Shown here piece by piece: positions 48,611-57,995 of a DNA stretch of 64,000 bases. Both the position numbers and the translations under genes were made by a program. Under the pieces are notes generated by a model that saw nothing but the letters and a program-made list of their open reading frames with translations, ran no database searches and was not told the DNA's origin. Position 1 is the stretch's first letter; every line of letters starts with the position of its first letter. The stretch comes from an uncultured Gammaproteobacteria bacterium (GTDB lineage Bacteria > Pseudomonadota > Gammaproteobacteria > Arenicellales > Poriferihabitantaceae). The stretch is from contig CAMYNW010000029.1 of NCBI GenBank assembly GCA_947259885.1, forward strand, positions 1-64,000, in the 5' to 3' direction.

Positions 48611-49442
48611 AGTGCAACAAGTCATTACCGGGCAAGCAACAACCGACGGCGCCGGTGTCGATCTGGTGCGCGTTATCGGACAGCCCGCACTAATGGATCT
48701 CGACCCGTTCTTGCTGCTCGACGCGTTCCGCTCGGATGACCCGAACGATTATATCGCGGGCTTTCCTGCGCATCCGCATCGAGGCTTTGAAACCGTAACC
48801 TATTTGCTCAACGGGCGCATGCGTCACAAGGATAACGCCGGAAACGAAGGTGTCATCGAGCCTGGCGGCATACAGTGGATGACGGCTGGCAGGGGTATCG
48901 TGCATTCCGAAATGCCGGAACAACAGGATGGTCTGTTGGAAGGCTTTCAACTCTGGATAAACCTGCCTCGCGCACACAAGATGGACAGGCCAGCTTACCA
49001 GGAGTATGACGCCGCAAATATTCCAACCGAATCCAGGGACGGCACCACGGTTAAGGTGATCAGTGGCGTGACCTCGCGAGGCACGACTGGCCCGGTCAGT
49101 CAACCGCTTACCGAACCGGTTTATCTCGACGTAACGCTGCAACCAGGCACCGACTTCAACGAAAACCTCACTGCAGATCACAATGCGTTTGTCTACGTTA
49201 TTAATGGCCGGCTAGTGCTCGAAGATGCTGAGGGGAATCAACTTAACTTGGGCCGTGATCAACTGGCAGTGCTCGGCAAAGGCGACACGGTCACGTTGCA
49301 GAGTGGCAATCAGGAAAGCCGGTTCTTACTTGTCGCGGGTAAACCTTTAAACGAGCCGGTGGCACGCGGTGGCCCTTTTGTAATGAACACTGAGGCCGAG
49401 CTCCGCCAGACGTTCATCGATTATCAGAGCGGTAACTTCTAA
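48597..49442 (+). CDS. Pirin family protein
   Basis: A 281-residue double cupin. The N-terminal cupin has FPAHPHRGFETVTYLLNGRM with the two metal His, then WMTAGRGIVHSEMPE with a further His and Glu. LEGFQLWINLPRAHKM is also typical. The C-terminal cupin (from about 170) has VYLDVTLQPGTDF and FVYVINGRLVL. Bacterial pirins bind iron; some are quercetin dioxygenases, others regulate enzymes. The metal site is complete. Its start overlaps the end of the azoR remnant, so it may now lack its own promoter. Confidence 0.93.
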   Translation: MNTRKVQQVITGQATTDGAGVDLVRVIGQPALMDLDPFLLLDAFRSDDPNDYIAGFPAHPHRGFETVTYLLNGRMRHKDNAGNEGVIEPGGIQWMTAGRGIVHSEMPEQQDGLLEGFQLWINLPRAHKMDRPAYQEYDAANIPTESRDGTTVKVISGVTSRGTTGPVSQPLTEPVYLDVTLQPGTDFNENLTADHNAFVYVINGRLVLEDAEGNQLNLGRDQLAVLGKGDTVTLQSGNQESRFLLVAGKPLNEPVARGGPFVMNTEAELRQTFIDYQSGNF

Positions 49443-49686
49443 CGCCATATCCGAGCAAGCAGGAATCCAACCAAAAATATTATCCCGAATGTCTCTTCAT
49501 TCCAAGGTATTTTAATGTGTCCACTAAAAAGGGCAGAACCATTATTTGGTCCCGTACCACCGCGTTCTATCGTTGATTCACCAGTAACCTCATTGTTTGC
49601 GAGCGTTCAGCTTCTGAACAAATCCGCGAATGCCCGCTCGGCAGTGTGCATTCAAATTTCTACAGCACTCCAGAAAAACACGCAAT

Positions 49687-51030
49687 CTAGTCTTCAAGCA
49701 GTGCCGATTCGAATGGATACTTGGTCAGATTCTCAAAACCCTGTTCGGTGATAATGACCTGGTCTTCGAGTTTGACACCCTCTTTGCCTCCTTCTACACC
49801 GATATACACTTCTACGCATAACGCCATACCGGGTTCAAGCACGCCATCGTAGCCATGCTCTTCGGCGTCTTCGGGATACCGAATGCTAGGATACTCATCA
49901 CATAGTCCTACGCCATGCATAATTACACCATAGCGCCCGGCTCGATATTCTGGCGCCAGGCGTTGGCTTTTCTCGGTGATCTCGAGGAAACTCATGCCTG
50001 GCTTGAGTAAGCTTGCGTTGTACTGGATATGTTCATAGGCAGCGCGATAGAGACGCTTTTGCTCGTCGCTGGGCCTGGCATCTCCAATCATCCAGGTCCG
50101 AGAAAGATCGGCACAGATTCCGTAGGGACCAATCAGATCTGTGTCCAGCGCAAGCAGTTCGCCGTTTTTAACGATTCGTGGGCCGCTCTCCTGAAACCAG
50201 GGATTGGTTCGTGGGCCGGATGACAACAGTCGGCACTCGATCCACTCTCCACCGCGCCGGATGTTTTCCGAGTGCAGAACCGACCAAATTTCGTTCTCTG
50301 AAATGCCCGGCATGGTGGCATTTTGCATCAATTCCATACTGATCTCGGTGGAGGCAATAGAGCACCGCATCGCTTTGATCTCGTCAGGCCCTTTCACAAG
50401 TCTGGCGTTCTCCATTACCGCCTGCCCATCCGTAATTTCAATTCTTAGCCTATCTAAAGCACGAACTCCGGCAATCTCGATCTTATCAACGGCTATTCTG
50501 CGATTGTCACCAGCGTGCTGGCGCAAAATACTGTCGATGGATCCGGCAAAATGTTGCGCATGCTGATCTACTTTATCGCCAGATTCGAAATAGAAGAATG
50601 ATGCTCCGCTGCGCACCTCCTTGACCAACGGCAGGTGAGCGGAAAGGTGTTGACTGTTATGAAAGTCCCATAGAATCATGTATCCGCTGGCCGCAACAAA
50701 ACATGCCCTGGCGTGATTGTGACTGATCCACATCTGCATGTTGGTGCTATCCGTTGCGTATCGAATATTGAGGGGATCGAAAAGCAGCACGCCCGCAAGA
50801 TCTCTTTTGACCAGTTCTGATTTGATTCGCTCCAGGCGAAACTCCCGCATCGCGGTCAAATCAGGGCATTCAAGGCCCAGCGATTGCCATTCTTCAAAAG
50901 CTAGGTTGGTAGGCCCGATCTCTACACGGTCATTATCCGCGGAAGAGCCGTCCGCTTTCAAAAGTCCAGCGCGTCTACGTGTCGGGTCGATCTTACGGTT
51001 TGAGAAACCGCTTGCCAGTGCAATACTCAC
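49687..51030 (-). CDS. dddP: DMSP lyase DddP (M24 peptidase fold)
   Basis: A 447-residue enzyme that cleaves dimethylsulfoniopropionate to dimethyl sulfide and acrylate in the cytoplasm. The start is GTG with AGGA upstream. Strong family blocks: NRKIDPTRR, NDNDRVEIGPTNLAFEEWQS-like opening, LNIRYATDSTNMQMW, RRGGEWIECRLLSSGPRTNP. The metal ligands are Asp296, Asp298 (LALDTDLIG), Asp308 (ICADLSRTW), His372 (IMHGVG), Glu407 (ALCVEVYIG) and Glu422 (KLEDQVII); catalytic Asp378 (GLCDE) and Tyr367 are also in place. These are offset by one from the numbering I recall for Ruegeria DddP. M24 peptidases and creatinases are relatives, but the full set favours DddP. It is divergent from a PLP decarboxylase gene. 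Confidence 0.93.
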   Translation of the reverse strand: MSIALASGFSNRKIDPTRRRAGLLKADGSSADNDRVEIGPTNLAFEEWQSLGLECPDLTAMREFRLERIKSELVKRDLAGVLLFDPLNIRYATDSTNMQMWISHNHARACFVAASGYMILWDFHNSQHLSAHLPLVKEVRSGASFFYFESGDKVDQHAQHFAGSIDSILRQHAGDNRRIAVDKIEIAGVRALDRLRIEITDGQAVMENARLVKGPDEIKAMRCSIASTEISMELMQNATMPGISENEIWSVLHSENIRRGGEWIECRLLSSGPRTNPWFQESGPRIVKNGELLALDTDLIGPYGICADLSRTWMIGDARPSDEQKRLYRAAYEHIQYNASLLKPGMSFLEITEKSQRLAPEYRAGRYGVIMHGVGLCDEYPSIRYPEDAEEHGYDGVLEPGMALCVEVYIGVEGGKEGVKLEDQVIITEQGFENLTKYPFESALLED

Positions 51031-51239
51031 CTGTATAGTCCTGAAGAAAACACAAAATAAAATCCACCGATTCGGCGCCGAAGGTAAAATGTATGCGTTT
51101 TATCTATCCATGCATAGAGGTGCAGTAACGGCTGTCGCAAATCGATAAATTGTGAAAACTTCAGCTATAGTGATTTGAGAGGGCCTTTTGCGAAGTCAAC
51201 TGATTGTAAGTAAAGCAAACCAGTCCACTACAAAGAAAC

Positions 51240-52706
51240 ATGAAAAAACCAGAGAGCCCGGTGATGGAGGCCAAATACGATCTCAGTGCGCTTCCGGAGA
51301 TCAAGCTGACAGAAATTATAGATAAGGTGCTTAGAGACCGGACCAATGATCCGATCGTTATCCCCTCCCAAGCAAAGGACCTCGCGGCAATGCTCCCCGA
51401 TAAACTGCCCGCAGCGCGTACACCTATCAAAGAGGTGCTAGAAAGACTCAACAATCTGTTATCAAATTATTGCCGACGAACCACCCATCCAGGATTTTTT
51501 GGATACATCGCTTCTGGGGGACTACCCGTTGATCCGTTAAGCCATGCCTTAGTGGCGGCGCTCAACCAGAATGTGGTCGGCTATCCTGGTTCACCGGCCG
51601 CCGCCACAATCGAACAGACCGTTATCAAGTGGCTATGTGAGTATGCAGGCTATCCTGAACAGGCTGAAGGCGTTTTCTTGAGTGGCGGATCCATTGCCAA
51701 TCTGACCGCACTCTCGGTAGCGATTGCTAGCTGTGTCGGAAGTGATATTCGGCGGGTTGGTCTTGCGCAGGCATGCGACGGAAAACGGCCTGTCATTCTT
51801 TGTTCGACCGCCACCCACTTCTCAATTCAACGTGCGGCGGCAATGCTCGGCGTCGGCACCAATAATGTGATCTGTGTTGAAACAGATGACTGTAATCGAG
51901 TTCGAATGGATCGGCTCGAAGAACAGTTTAAATATGATCACACAGTGTTATGCGTAGTCGCTAGCGCAGGCTCTACCACAACTGGCGCAGTGGATCCGCT
52001 CGCTGATATTGCTGATCTATGTTCAGCGCATTCAACCTGGCTTCATGTTGATGCCGCTTACGGAGGTGGTGTATTACTTTGTCCCGAGCTTCGTCACTTG
52101 TTCGACGGAATCGATCGTGCGGATTCAATTTCGATGGATCTGCATAAATGGTTCTTTAATGCGATCGACAGCAGTGTTTTACTCTACCGAAATCCTTCTG
52201 CGGCAAGGGAATTATTCTATGAACATTCCGACTATATTCTCTTCCCGGCTGACGGGCCTCCAGAGCAACATATGTTCTTTCACCTTGGCCCCGAACTGTC
52301 GCGAAGGTTTCGTGCATTGCCGGCTTTTATCGCGTTTTGCCATTATGGAGCCGAAGCCATGGGTCGAAATATTTTCCATAATGTGGAGTGTGCCCGGTAT
52401 CTTGCAGAACTTGTTGATTATGATGATAACCTGGAAATAGTCGCTATGCCGCAGCTGTCAATCGTAAACTTCAGATATACCGATAAATCCTTAAGTGTGG
52501 GGCAAATTGACTTGGTGAATGAGAAGATACGAGAAGAGGTTGAGAAACAAGGTCAGTTTTTAATGTCTGCAACACGCCTGCACGGTCGACCCGTATTAAG
52601 AGTGTGCATAGTCAATCACGCTACTCGCTCAACCCACATAGAGGGGTTAATAGATACTGTGCTTGAACTGGGTCAAAAGTTTGCTAAGGCATTACACCTG
52701 CAGTAA
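51240..52706 (+). CDS. Group II PLP-dependent amino acid decarboxylase
   Basis: A 488-residue enzyme of the aromatic-amino-acid/glutamate decarboxylase family. Blocks in order: THPGFFGYIASGGLPVDPLS, GYPGSPAAATIEQTVIKWLC, VFLSGGSIANLTALSVA, ASAGSTTTGAVDPLADIAD, LHVDAAYGGGVLL with the PLP-pairing Asp, and SISMDLHKWFFNAIDSSVLL with the Schiff-base Lys. It removes CO2 from an amino acid to give an amine; the substrate cannot be fixed. It is divergent from dddP (about 210 bases between) and convergent with the FAD/Fe-S gene. Confidence 0.9.
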   Translation: MKKPESPVMEAKYDLSALPEIKLTEIIDKVLRDRTNDPIVIPSQAKDLAAMLPDKLPAARTPIKEVLERLNNLLSNYCRRTTHPGFFGYIASGGLPVDPLSHALVAALNQNVVGYPGSPAAATIEQTVIKWLCEYAGYPEQAEGVFLSGGSIANLTALSVAIASCVGSDIRRVGLAQACDGKRPVILCSTATHFSIQRAAAMLGVGTNNVICVETDDCNRVRMDRLEEQFKYDHTVLCVVASAGSTTTGAVDPLADIADLCSAHSTWLHVDAAYGGGVLLCPELRHLFDGIDRADSISMDLHKWFFNAIDSSVLLYRNPSAARELFYEHSDYILFPADGPPEQHMFFHLGPELSRRFRALPAFIAFCHYGAEAMGRNIFHNVECARYLAELVDYDDNLEIVAMPQLSIVNFRYTDKSLSVGQIDLVNEKIREEVEKQGQFLMSATRLHGRPVLRVCIVNHATRSTHIEGLIDTVLELGQKFAKALHLQ

Positions 52707-52741
52707 AGCCGCTGACAGGATAATTCTTTGTTATTGCCTGT

Positions 52742-55675
52742 TTAACTTAGCGCCATCTCGAGTACGCGCGCAACATGCAGGGCCTGGCGATCGGTATCTG
52801 ACTCAATTTGCTGACGGCAAGAAGTGCCATCGGCAACGATTAACGTGGAAGTTTCGGCCGCTCTAACTTTAGGCAGAAGGCTGGCTTCCCCCATTTTTCG
52901 TGATACTTCGTAGGTGTCTCTGGCGTACCCGAATGCGCCGGCCATGCCACAACAGGAAGATTCAATAGCTTCGACCTCCAATCCCGGTATCAACCCAAGA
53001 GCTTTTTCGACATGGCTCATCTGTTGATATGCCTTCTGGTGACAGTGACCATGCAATAGTGCTTTTTGTGTTAATGACTTAAGCTCGAGAGAAGTTGCAT
53101 GCTCGGCGACGAACTCTTCGAATAGCACGACTTGCTCCGCCACAACTCGCGCTCGCGTGTTTTTGAGTAATAACGGAAGTTCGTCGCGCAGCCCCAGAGT
53201 GCAACTAGGTTCGAGTCCAACAATGGGAACGCCCTGTTGCGCGTAATCATGCAGAGTATCAACCAGTCGCGACATTTCCCTTCTGGCACGATCAACCATA
53301 CCCGAAGTGAGCCAAGTCCTGCCGCAGCAAAGTGGTCGACCCGAGCGCTGAGATTGGGGACAGATCACGCGATAGCCTGCGGCGGCAAGTACCCTGGTCG
53401 CGGCGCTCAGGTTTTCCGGTTCAAACCAGGTGTTGAAAGTGTCGGCGAACAGTATTACCTGTTTCCCTTTTTCGGGACCGGATTCGGCGTGCTGATAATA
53501 ATCTTTACGCCACTCTGGAAGTTGGCGGTGCTTTGAAAAACCAGTCACAGATTCGAGTAGAGCGGACATTCCCGGTAGTTGGTTTCTCAAATTGGCAAGC
53601 CAAGGGACACGCGCAAACAGAGGCGCGTATGCGGGTAGATTTGCAACCAGCTTTTGATGCAGACTGTGTCCGTGGTGCAGGTATCGTGCAGCGTCAACTT
53701 CAATTTTCATTCGTGCCATGTCGACACCGGTCGGGCATTCCTGTTTGCAGGATTTGCACCCCACACAAAGCTTCATGGTGTCCACCATGTCGTCTGAATA
53801 AAACGCGTCTGGACCCAATTGTCCAGATATCGCGAGGCGAAGTGAGTTGGCGCGTCCGCGAACAGAGTCCTTTTCATTACGTGTCACTCGATAGGACGGG
53901 CACATCGAGCCTCCAGTAAGTTTGCGGCATGCTCCATTGTTGTTACACATTTCCACAGCCCCCTGAAATCCATTACCTTGACCTGGCCATTGCGACCAGT
54001 CCAGTTCTGTATCCATGCTCTCGACTTTGTATTCAGGTGAATAGCGAAACAGGTTGCGATCATCCATACGCGGAGGATCAACAATCTTTCCAGGATTAAG
54101 TATGCCATCGGGGTCAAACAGTTTTTTAACTTTGGTAAAACTTTCTACTACTTTTTTACCAAACATCTTCTGATGAAACTCGGAGCGTACCAGGCCATCG
54201 CCATGTTCGCCGGAATGAGAGCCTTTATACTCAAGCACCATATCAAAAGCTTCTTCGGCGATGGCGCGCATCGCCCTGACATCCTGGTCCAGACGCATGT
54301 TGAGTGCCGGGCGAACATGGAGGCAGCCGACTGATGCATGGGCATACCACGTGCCCATAGTATTGTGCTTCTCGAAAATACGAGTCAGTCTGTCGGTATA
54401 TTCGGCAAGATCTTTGAGCTCAACCGCGCAGTCTTCCACGAAGGAGATTGGCTTCCTGGCTTCCTTCATTGACATCATAATGTTAAGTCCAGACTTGCGA
54501 ACTTCAAAAATTGCGGCCTGGAAAGCTGGGTCGATGGCTTCTACCACACCACCCCTTTTTTTCGGCTCGTTTTCCCAATCAAAACCGAGCTCATTCATTG
54601 TGTGTTTCAGGCCTGTCAATCGACGCAGGTTTTCTTGTGGATCGGATTCTGCAAATTCGACTAAAAGCAGTGCCTCGGGTTGCCCGCGCACAAACTTTTC
54701 GACGATCGATCGATACATCGGAATATTCATTGAAAGGTCGAGCATGGTGCGATCAATCAACTCTACCGCTGTGGGCTCAAGTTTAACCAGGTGCTGGGCC
54801 GCGTCCATCGCTTCGTAAAAGCTGGGAAAGTGGCACACACCGAGTAGTTTATGTTCTGGCAGTGGTGACAGCTTGAGCTCAATTGACTCAGATATAGCCA
54901 ATGTGCCTTCAGAACCAACCAGTAAATGTGCAAGGTTGATGACTTCCTGGTCAGGAGCCAGCGCATCGATGTTGTAACCCCCGACTCGGCGCATTACTGT
55001 TGGAAAACGTGCTCGGAGCTCTTCCTGTTCTTGCTCACCGATTAATAGCAGTTGTTGTACCAATTCAGTTTTTTCACTTCCGACCTTAGAAAGCGGCCCC
55101 ATATTCAAGGTGTCTCCATTTGCTAGAATGCTATTAATCGAAATCACGTTATCGCGCATCAGCCCATATCGAATGGAACGGCTGCCGCAAGAGTTGTTTG
55201 CGGTCATGCCTCCGATAGTGGCGCGCGATCCAGTGGACACGTCCACCGGATACCAGAGCCCGTGCGGCTTAAGTTGTTGGTTGAGTTGATCCAAAACAAT
55301 GCCGGGCTGCACTACACAGCGCCAACCTTCCACATCCAGTTCAAGAATTTGGTTGAGATATTTGCTGTTGTCGATGACCAGGGCGTTGTTAACCGTCTGT
55401 CCACATTGCGAAGTGCCACCGCCCCGCGGTAACACCGGTATGCGCTCGGCACGGGCAAACTCCAATGTACGGTATAAATCCTCACTGGTTTTCGGAACCA
55501 CCACCCCTAAAGGCATCATCTGGTAGATCGAGGCATCGGTGGCGTAACGACCGCGATCGAAATCACTGCTCAAGACCTCACCCTCGACATTGGCGATCAG
55601 TCGGTTGAAGAGAGGTTTCTGAGATGTCTGGCCGAAGTTAACTCGGACCGAGTTAGACGAGTTTGTAGATGCCAT
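52742..55675 (-). CDS. FAD-linked oxidase fused to Fe-S/CCG module (YdiJ/DLD-like)
   Basis: A 977-residue fusion. The N-terminal half binds FAD (VVPKTSEDLYRTLEFARAER, VLPRGGGTSQCGQTVNNALV, GGMTANNSCGSRSIRYGLM) and has an FAD-oxidase cap with HASVGCLHVRPALN and HSGEHGDGLVRSEF. Next come Fe-S ligands (CNNNGACRKLTGGSMCPSYR; KLCVGCKSCKQECPTGVDM) and two CCG-type modules (GRPLCCGRTWLTSG; ESSCCGMAGAFGY). Such proteins oxidise D-2-hydroxyacids (D-lactate, D-2-hydroxyglutarate) and pass electrons to the quinone pool. The ATG at 55675 is chosen; a TTG at 55711 is possible. The substrate is not determined by sequence. Confidence 0.93.
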   Translation of the reverse strand: MASTNSSNSVRVNFGQTSQKPLFNRLIANVEGEVLSSDFDRGRYATDASIYQMMPLGVVVPKTSEDLYRTLEFARAERIPVLPRGGGTSQCGQTVNNALVIDNSKYLNQILELDVEGWRCVVQPGIVLDQLNQQLKPHGLWYPVDVSTGSRATIGGMTANNSCGSRSIRYGLMRDNVISINSILANGDTLNMGPLSKVGSEKTELVQQLLLIGEQEQEELRARFPTVMRRVGGYNIDALAPDQEVINLAHLLVGSEGTLAISESIELKLSPLPEHKLLGVCHFPSFYEAMDAAQHLVKLEPTAVELIDRTMLDLSMNIPMYRSIVEKFVRGQPEALLLVEFAESDPQENLRRLTGLKHTMNELGFDWENEPKKRGGVVEAIDPAFQAAIFEVRKSGLNIMMSMKEARKPISFVEDCAVELKDLAEYTDRLTRIFEKHNTMGTWYAHASVGCLHVRPALNMRLDQDVRAMRAIAEEAFDMVLEYKGSHSGEHGDGLVRSEFHQKMFGKKVVESFTKVKKLFDPDGILNPGKIVDPPRMDDRNLFRYSPEYKVESMDTELDWSQWPGQGNGFQGAVEMCNNNGACRKLTGGSMCPSYRVTRNEKDSVRGRANSLRLAISGQLGPDAFYSDDMVDTMKLCVGCKSCKQECPTGVDMARMKIEVDAARYLHHGHSLHQKLVANLPAYAPLFARVPWLANLRNQLPGMSALLESVTGFSKHRQLPEWRKDYYQHAESGPEKGKQVILFADTFNTWFEPENLSAATRVLAAAGYRVICPQSQRSGRPLCCGRTWLTSGMVDRARREMSRLVDTLHDYAQQGVPIVGLEPSCTLGLRDELPLLLKNTRARVVAEQVVLFEEFVAEHATSLELKSLTQKALLHGHCHQKAYQQMSHVEKALGLIPGLEVEAIESSCCGMAGAFGYARDTYEVSRKMGEASLLPKVRAAETSTLIVADGTSCRQQIESDTDRQALHVARVLEMALS

Positions 55676-56011
55676 TTGAAAATTATTGCCGTGCGTGACT
55701 ATCGGCTTCAAACGTAAAGCCTATCAGACTTCCTGTGAATCCATAGTGCAAAGCCCACAATCTAAATGAACTGATAGTACTAATTTGGTGCTTGCCCATG
55801 TCCTGAACAGCTTGGGGTTATTGGTATAATTCGACATTGTAAAATTATAATTGAACGCGGAACGATTTACAGTTATCTATATAACGTGTCTTATACTTTG
55901 TTGTCAGTCGTGAGCTAACAACCAAGCTAAGAGGTAAGAGGATTGACCATGCAGTCCGTTCATTTTGATTAATATCATGAGATCCAGCTAATCTAATGAG
56001 ATCATTTGTTG
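55676..56011. other. Divergent intergenic region with a seven-codon ORF
   Basis: AT-rich stretch between two divergent genes; it must hold both promoters. At 55949-55972 an ATG preceded by AGAGG with seven-base spacing opens a frame of seven codons (MQSVHFD) and stops 39 bases before the crotonase start. It may be a leader peptide or chance. No strong hairpin was noticed. Confidence 0.4.
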
Positions 56012-56785
56012 ATGTCCGATAATCAGGATCTATTGCTTGAGCGCGATGGTGAAGTTGCGATCGTTACGCTCAACCGTGCGCAAGCACGAAACGCGCTGAC
56101 CTTTGAAATGTATACGGGATTGGCGGAATTTTGTGCTTCGCCGCCGGACGGGGTCAAAGCCATCATTGTTCGCGGTGCAGGAGAGAAAGCGTTTGCTGCA
56201 GGCACAGATATTCGTCAGTTCCGTGGGTTTAAGACTGCACAGGATGCCATCAGCTACGAGCAGCAGATTGATTGGGTGCTGGATACGATCGAAACCAGTC
56301 CAGTCCCTACTATTGCCGCTATTTCGGGCGCCTGTACCGGTGGTGGCGCCATGATAGCCTCGGTATGTGACCTGCGAATTTGTGCCGCCAGCCTCAAGTT
56401 CGGATTTCCAATAGCTCGAACCCTTGGCAACACCTTATCGGCACAATCCTTGGCTCGATTGAATGTTCTGGTCGGCGCAGGCCGAGTGAGGGAGATGATT
56501 TTTACCAGCCGCCTGGTGGAATCCGATGAGGCCAGTCGGATCGGTATTGTTTCGGAAGTACTTGACAACGCGGAAACACTGTTTCAACGCGCCACGAAAC
56601 TGGCGCAACAACTTGCAGGCCAGGCACCGCTGACACTGCGCGCAACGAAGGTTCTGCAGCATCGTTTACTGAAGCAGAGTATCGAAGACCAAGACATGCT
56701 GTTGATGTGTTATCAAAGCGAAGATTTTAAGCACGGCCTCGAAGCTTTTCTTGATAAGCGCAAGCCGGACTGGAAAGGGGAATAA
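56012..56785 (+). CDS. Crotonase-fold (enoyl-CoA hydratase/isomerase) protein lacking both catalytic Glu
   Basis: A 257-residue acyl-CoA enzyme. The fold is clear: VAIVTLNRAQARNALTFEMY, oxyanion hole residues in KAFAAGTDIRQF and ISGACTGGGAMIASVCDLRI. In enoyl-CoA hydratase two Glu act as acid and base; here the aligned positions are Met114 (GGGAMIA for GGGCELA) and Ile134 (FGFPIA for FGQPEI). A standard hydratase reaction is thus unlikely; isomerase, hydrolase or other crotonase chemistry is possible. The CoA transferase gene begins one base after its stop, so the two are co-expressed. Confidence 0.88.
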   Translation: MSDNQDLLLERDGEVAIVTLNRAQARNALTFEMYTGLAEFCASPPDGVKAIIVRGAGEKAFAAGTDIRQFRGFKTAQDAISYEQQIDWVLDTIETSPVPTIAAISGACTGGGAMIASVCDLRICAASLKFGFPIARTLGNTLSAQSLARLNVLVGAGRVREMIFTSRLVESDEASRIGIVSEVLDNAETLFQRATKLAQQLAGQAPLTLRATKVLQHRLLKQSIEDQDMLLMCYQSEDFKHGLEAFLDKRKPDWKGE

Positions 56786-56786
56786 G

Positions 56787-57995
56787 GTGAGCGGCCCGCT
56801 TAAGGGATGCCGCGTAATCGAACTGGCGCACATCATGGCCGGTCCAGTGGCCGGGAGGATGCTGGCGGATATGGGAGCCGAAGTGATCAAGGTGGAGAAG
56901 GCGGAGGGCGATGATACTCGCCGTATGGTGCCACCAAGCATAGGGGGTGAGAGCGCGGCGTTTATGATGATGAATCGGAATAAGCGCGGACTTGTGCTCA
57001 ATTTAAAAAGTGAAAAAGGTAAGCAAGCACTATTGTGCCTGCTCAAGGACGCAGACGTGCTGATCGAAAACTATCGCCAAGGCACAATGGAGAGTCTGGA
57101 CCTCGGCTACGAGCGATTAAAGGATATCAACAAGGGGCTCATATACTGTGAGATCTCCGGATTTGGCCGCACTGGACCTTATGCAGGTCGTCCCGGATTT
57201 GACCTCATTGCCCAGGGCATGTCTGGACTGATGTCGATAACCGGGGAGGCGCCAGGTCGACCTCCGGTGAAATCAGGTGCGCCGGTAACTGATATTACCG
57301 CAGGTATCCTCGGTGCAATGGGGGTTGCGGCTGCTTACGCCCATAAGTTGCAGACGGGACTCGGTCAGAAGGTGGATACATCACTATATGAAGCTGGAAT
57401 TTCGCAAACCTATTGGCAGTCAGCTATCGCGCTGGCAACAGGGGAAGCACCCACTGCCATGGGTTCTGCGCATCCTCTCAATGCCCCTTACCAGGCCTTT
57501 CAAACAAAAGATGGCTGGATCAATGTCGGCGCCGCTAATCAGGCCAACTGGGAAAGGTTGACCGACTTGATCGGAAACCCAAAACTGAAACAAGATCCAC
57601 GCTTTAAGTCTAATGATCTGAGGATGAACAATCGGGAAGCGTTGGTTGAAGAGCTAAATATAGTATTTAGGATGCGCGCTACCGCGGAGTGGCTTGATTT
57701 GCTTGATCAAGGAGGCTTGCCGGCTGGTCCGATTCTTTCCATTACCGAGATGCATCGGGATCCCCAGACCATTGCACGAGACATGATTGTAACCACCACC
57801 CACCCTGCAGCAGGAGAGGTAAAGACCATTGGAATGCCAGTCAAATTTTCGCGGACTCCAGGTGGTGTGCATTCCCCGGCACCTTTGCTCGGTCAGCACA
57901 CGCGACAAATACTTGCTGAAGCAGGTTTTGATGCAAAAGAGATAGAGGAAATGATTGTTGCTGGGGACGCCGCAGAATATGATTCAAGTCACTAG
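56787..57995 (+). CDS. Family III (CaiB/BaiF) CoA transferase
   Basis: A 402-residue enzyme from a GTG with AAGGGG upstream. Opening LKGCRVIELAHIMAGPVAGR, then LADMGAEVIKVEKAEGDDTR, AAFMMMNRNKRGLVLNLKSE and the catalytic block GRPGFDLIAQGMSGLMSITG with the Asp that forms the acyl anhydride. It moves CoA between organic acids. The pairing with a crotonase is common in catabolic operons of organic acids; the acid is not identifiable. Its end overlaps the convergent lytic transglycosylase gene by four bases. Confidence 0.93.
   Translation: MSGPLKGCRVIELAHIMAGPVAGRMLADMGAEVIKVEKAEGDDTRRMVPPSIGGESAAFMMMNRNKRGLVLNLKSEKGKQALLCLLKDADVLIENYRQGTMESLDLGYERLKDINKGLIYCEISGFGRTGPYAGRPGFDLIAQGMSGLMSITGEAPGRPPVKSGAPVTDITAGILGAMGVAAAYAHKLQTGLGQKVDTSLYEAGISQTYWQSAIALATGEAPTAMGSAHPLNAPYQAFQTKDGWINVGAANQANWERLTDLIGNPKLKQDPRFKSNDLRMNNREALVEELNIVFRMRATAEWLDLLDQGGLPAGPILSITEMHRDPQTIARDMIVTTTHPAAGEVKTIGMPVKFSRTPGGVHSPAPLLGQHTRQILAEAGFDAKEIEEMIVAGDAAEYDSSH

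Noticed and set aside
49687..51030. Xaa-Pro dipeptidase or creatinase for the M24 gene
   Set aside because: The fold is shared, but the whole residue set, N-terminal blocks and length agree with DddP.
54261..54818. 185-codon plus-strand frame within the FAD/Fe-S dehydrogenase gene
   Set aside because: Shadow of the minus-strand gene, rich in Ser and Arg as typical of antisense translation.
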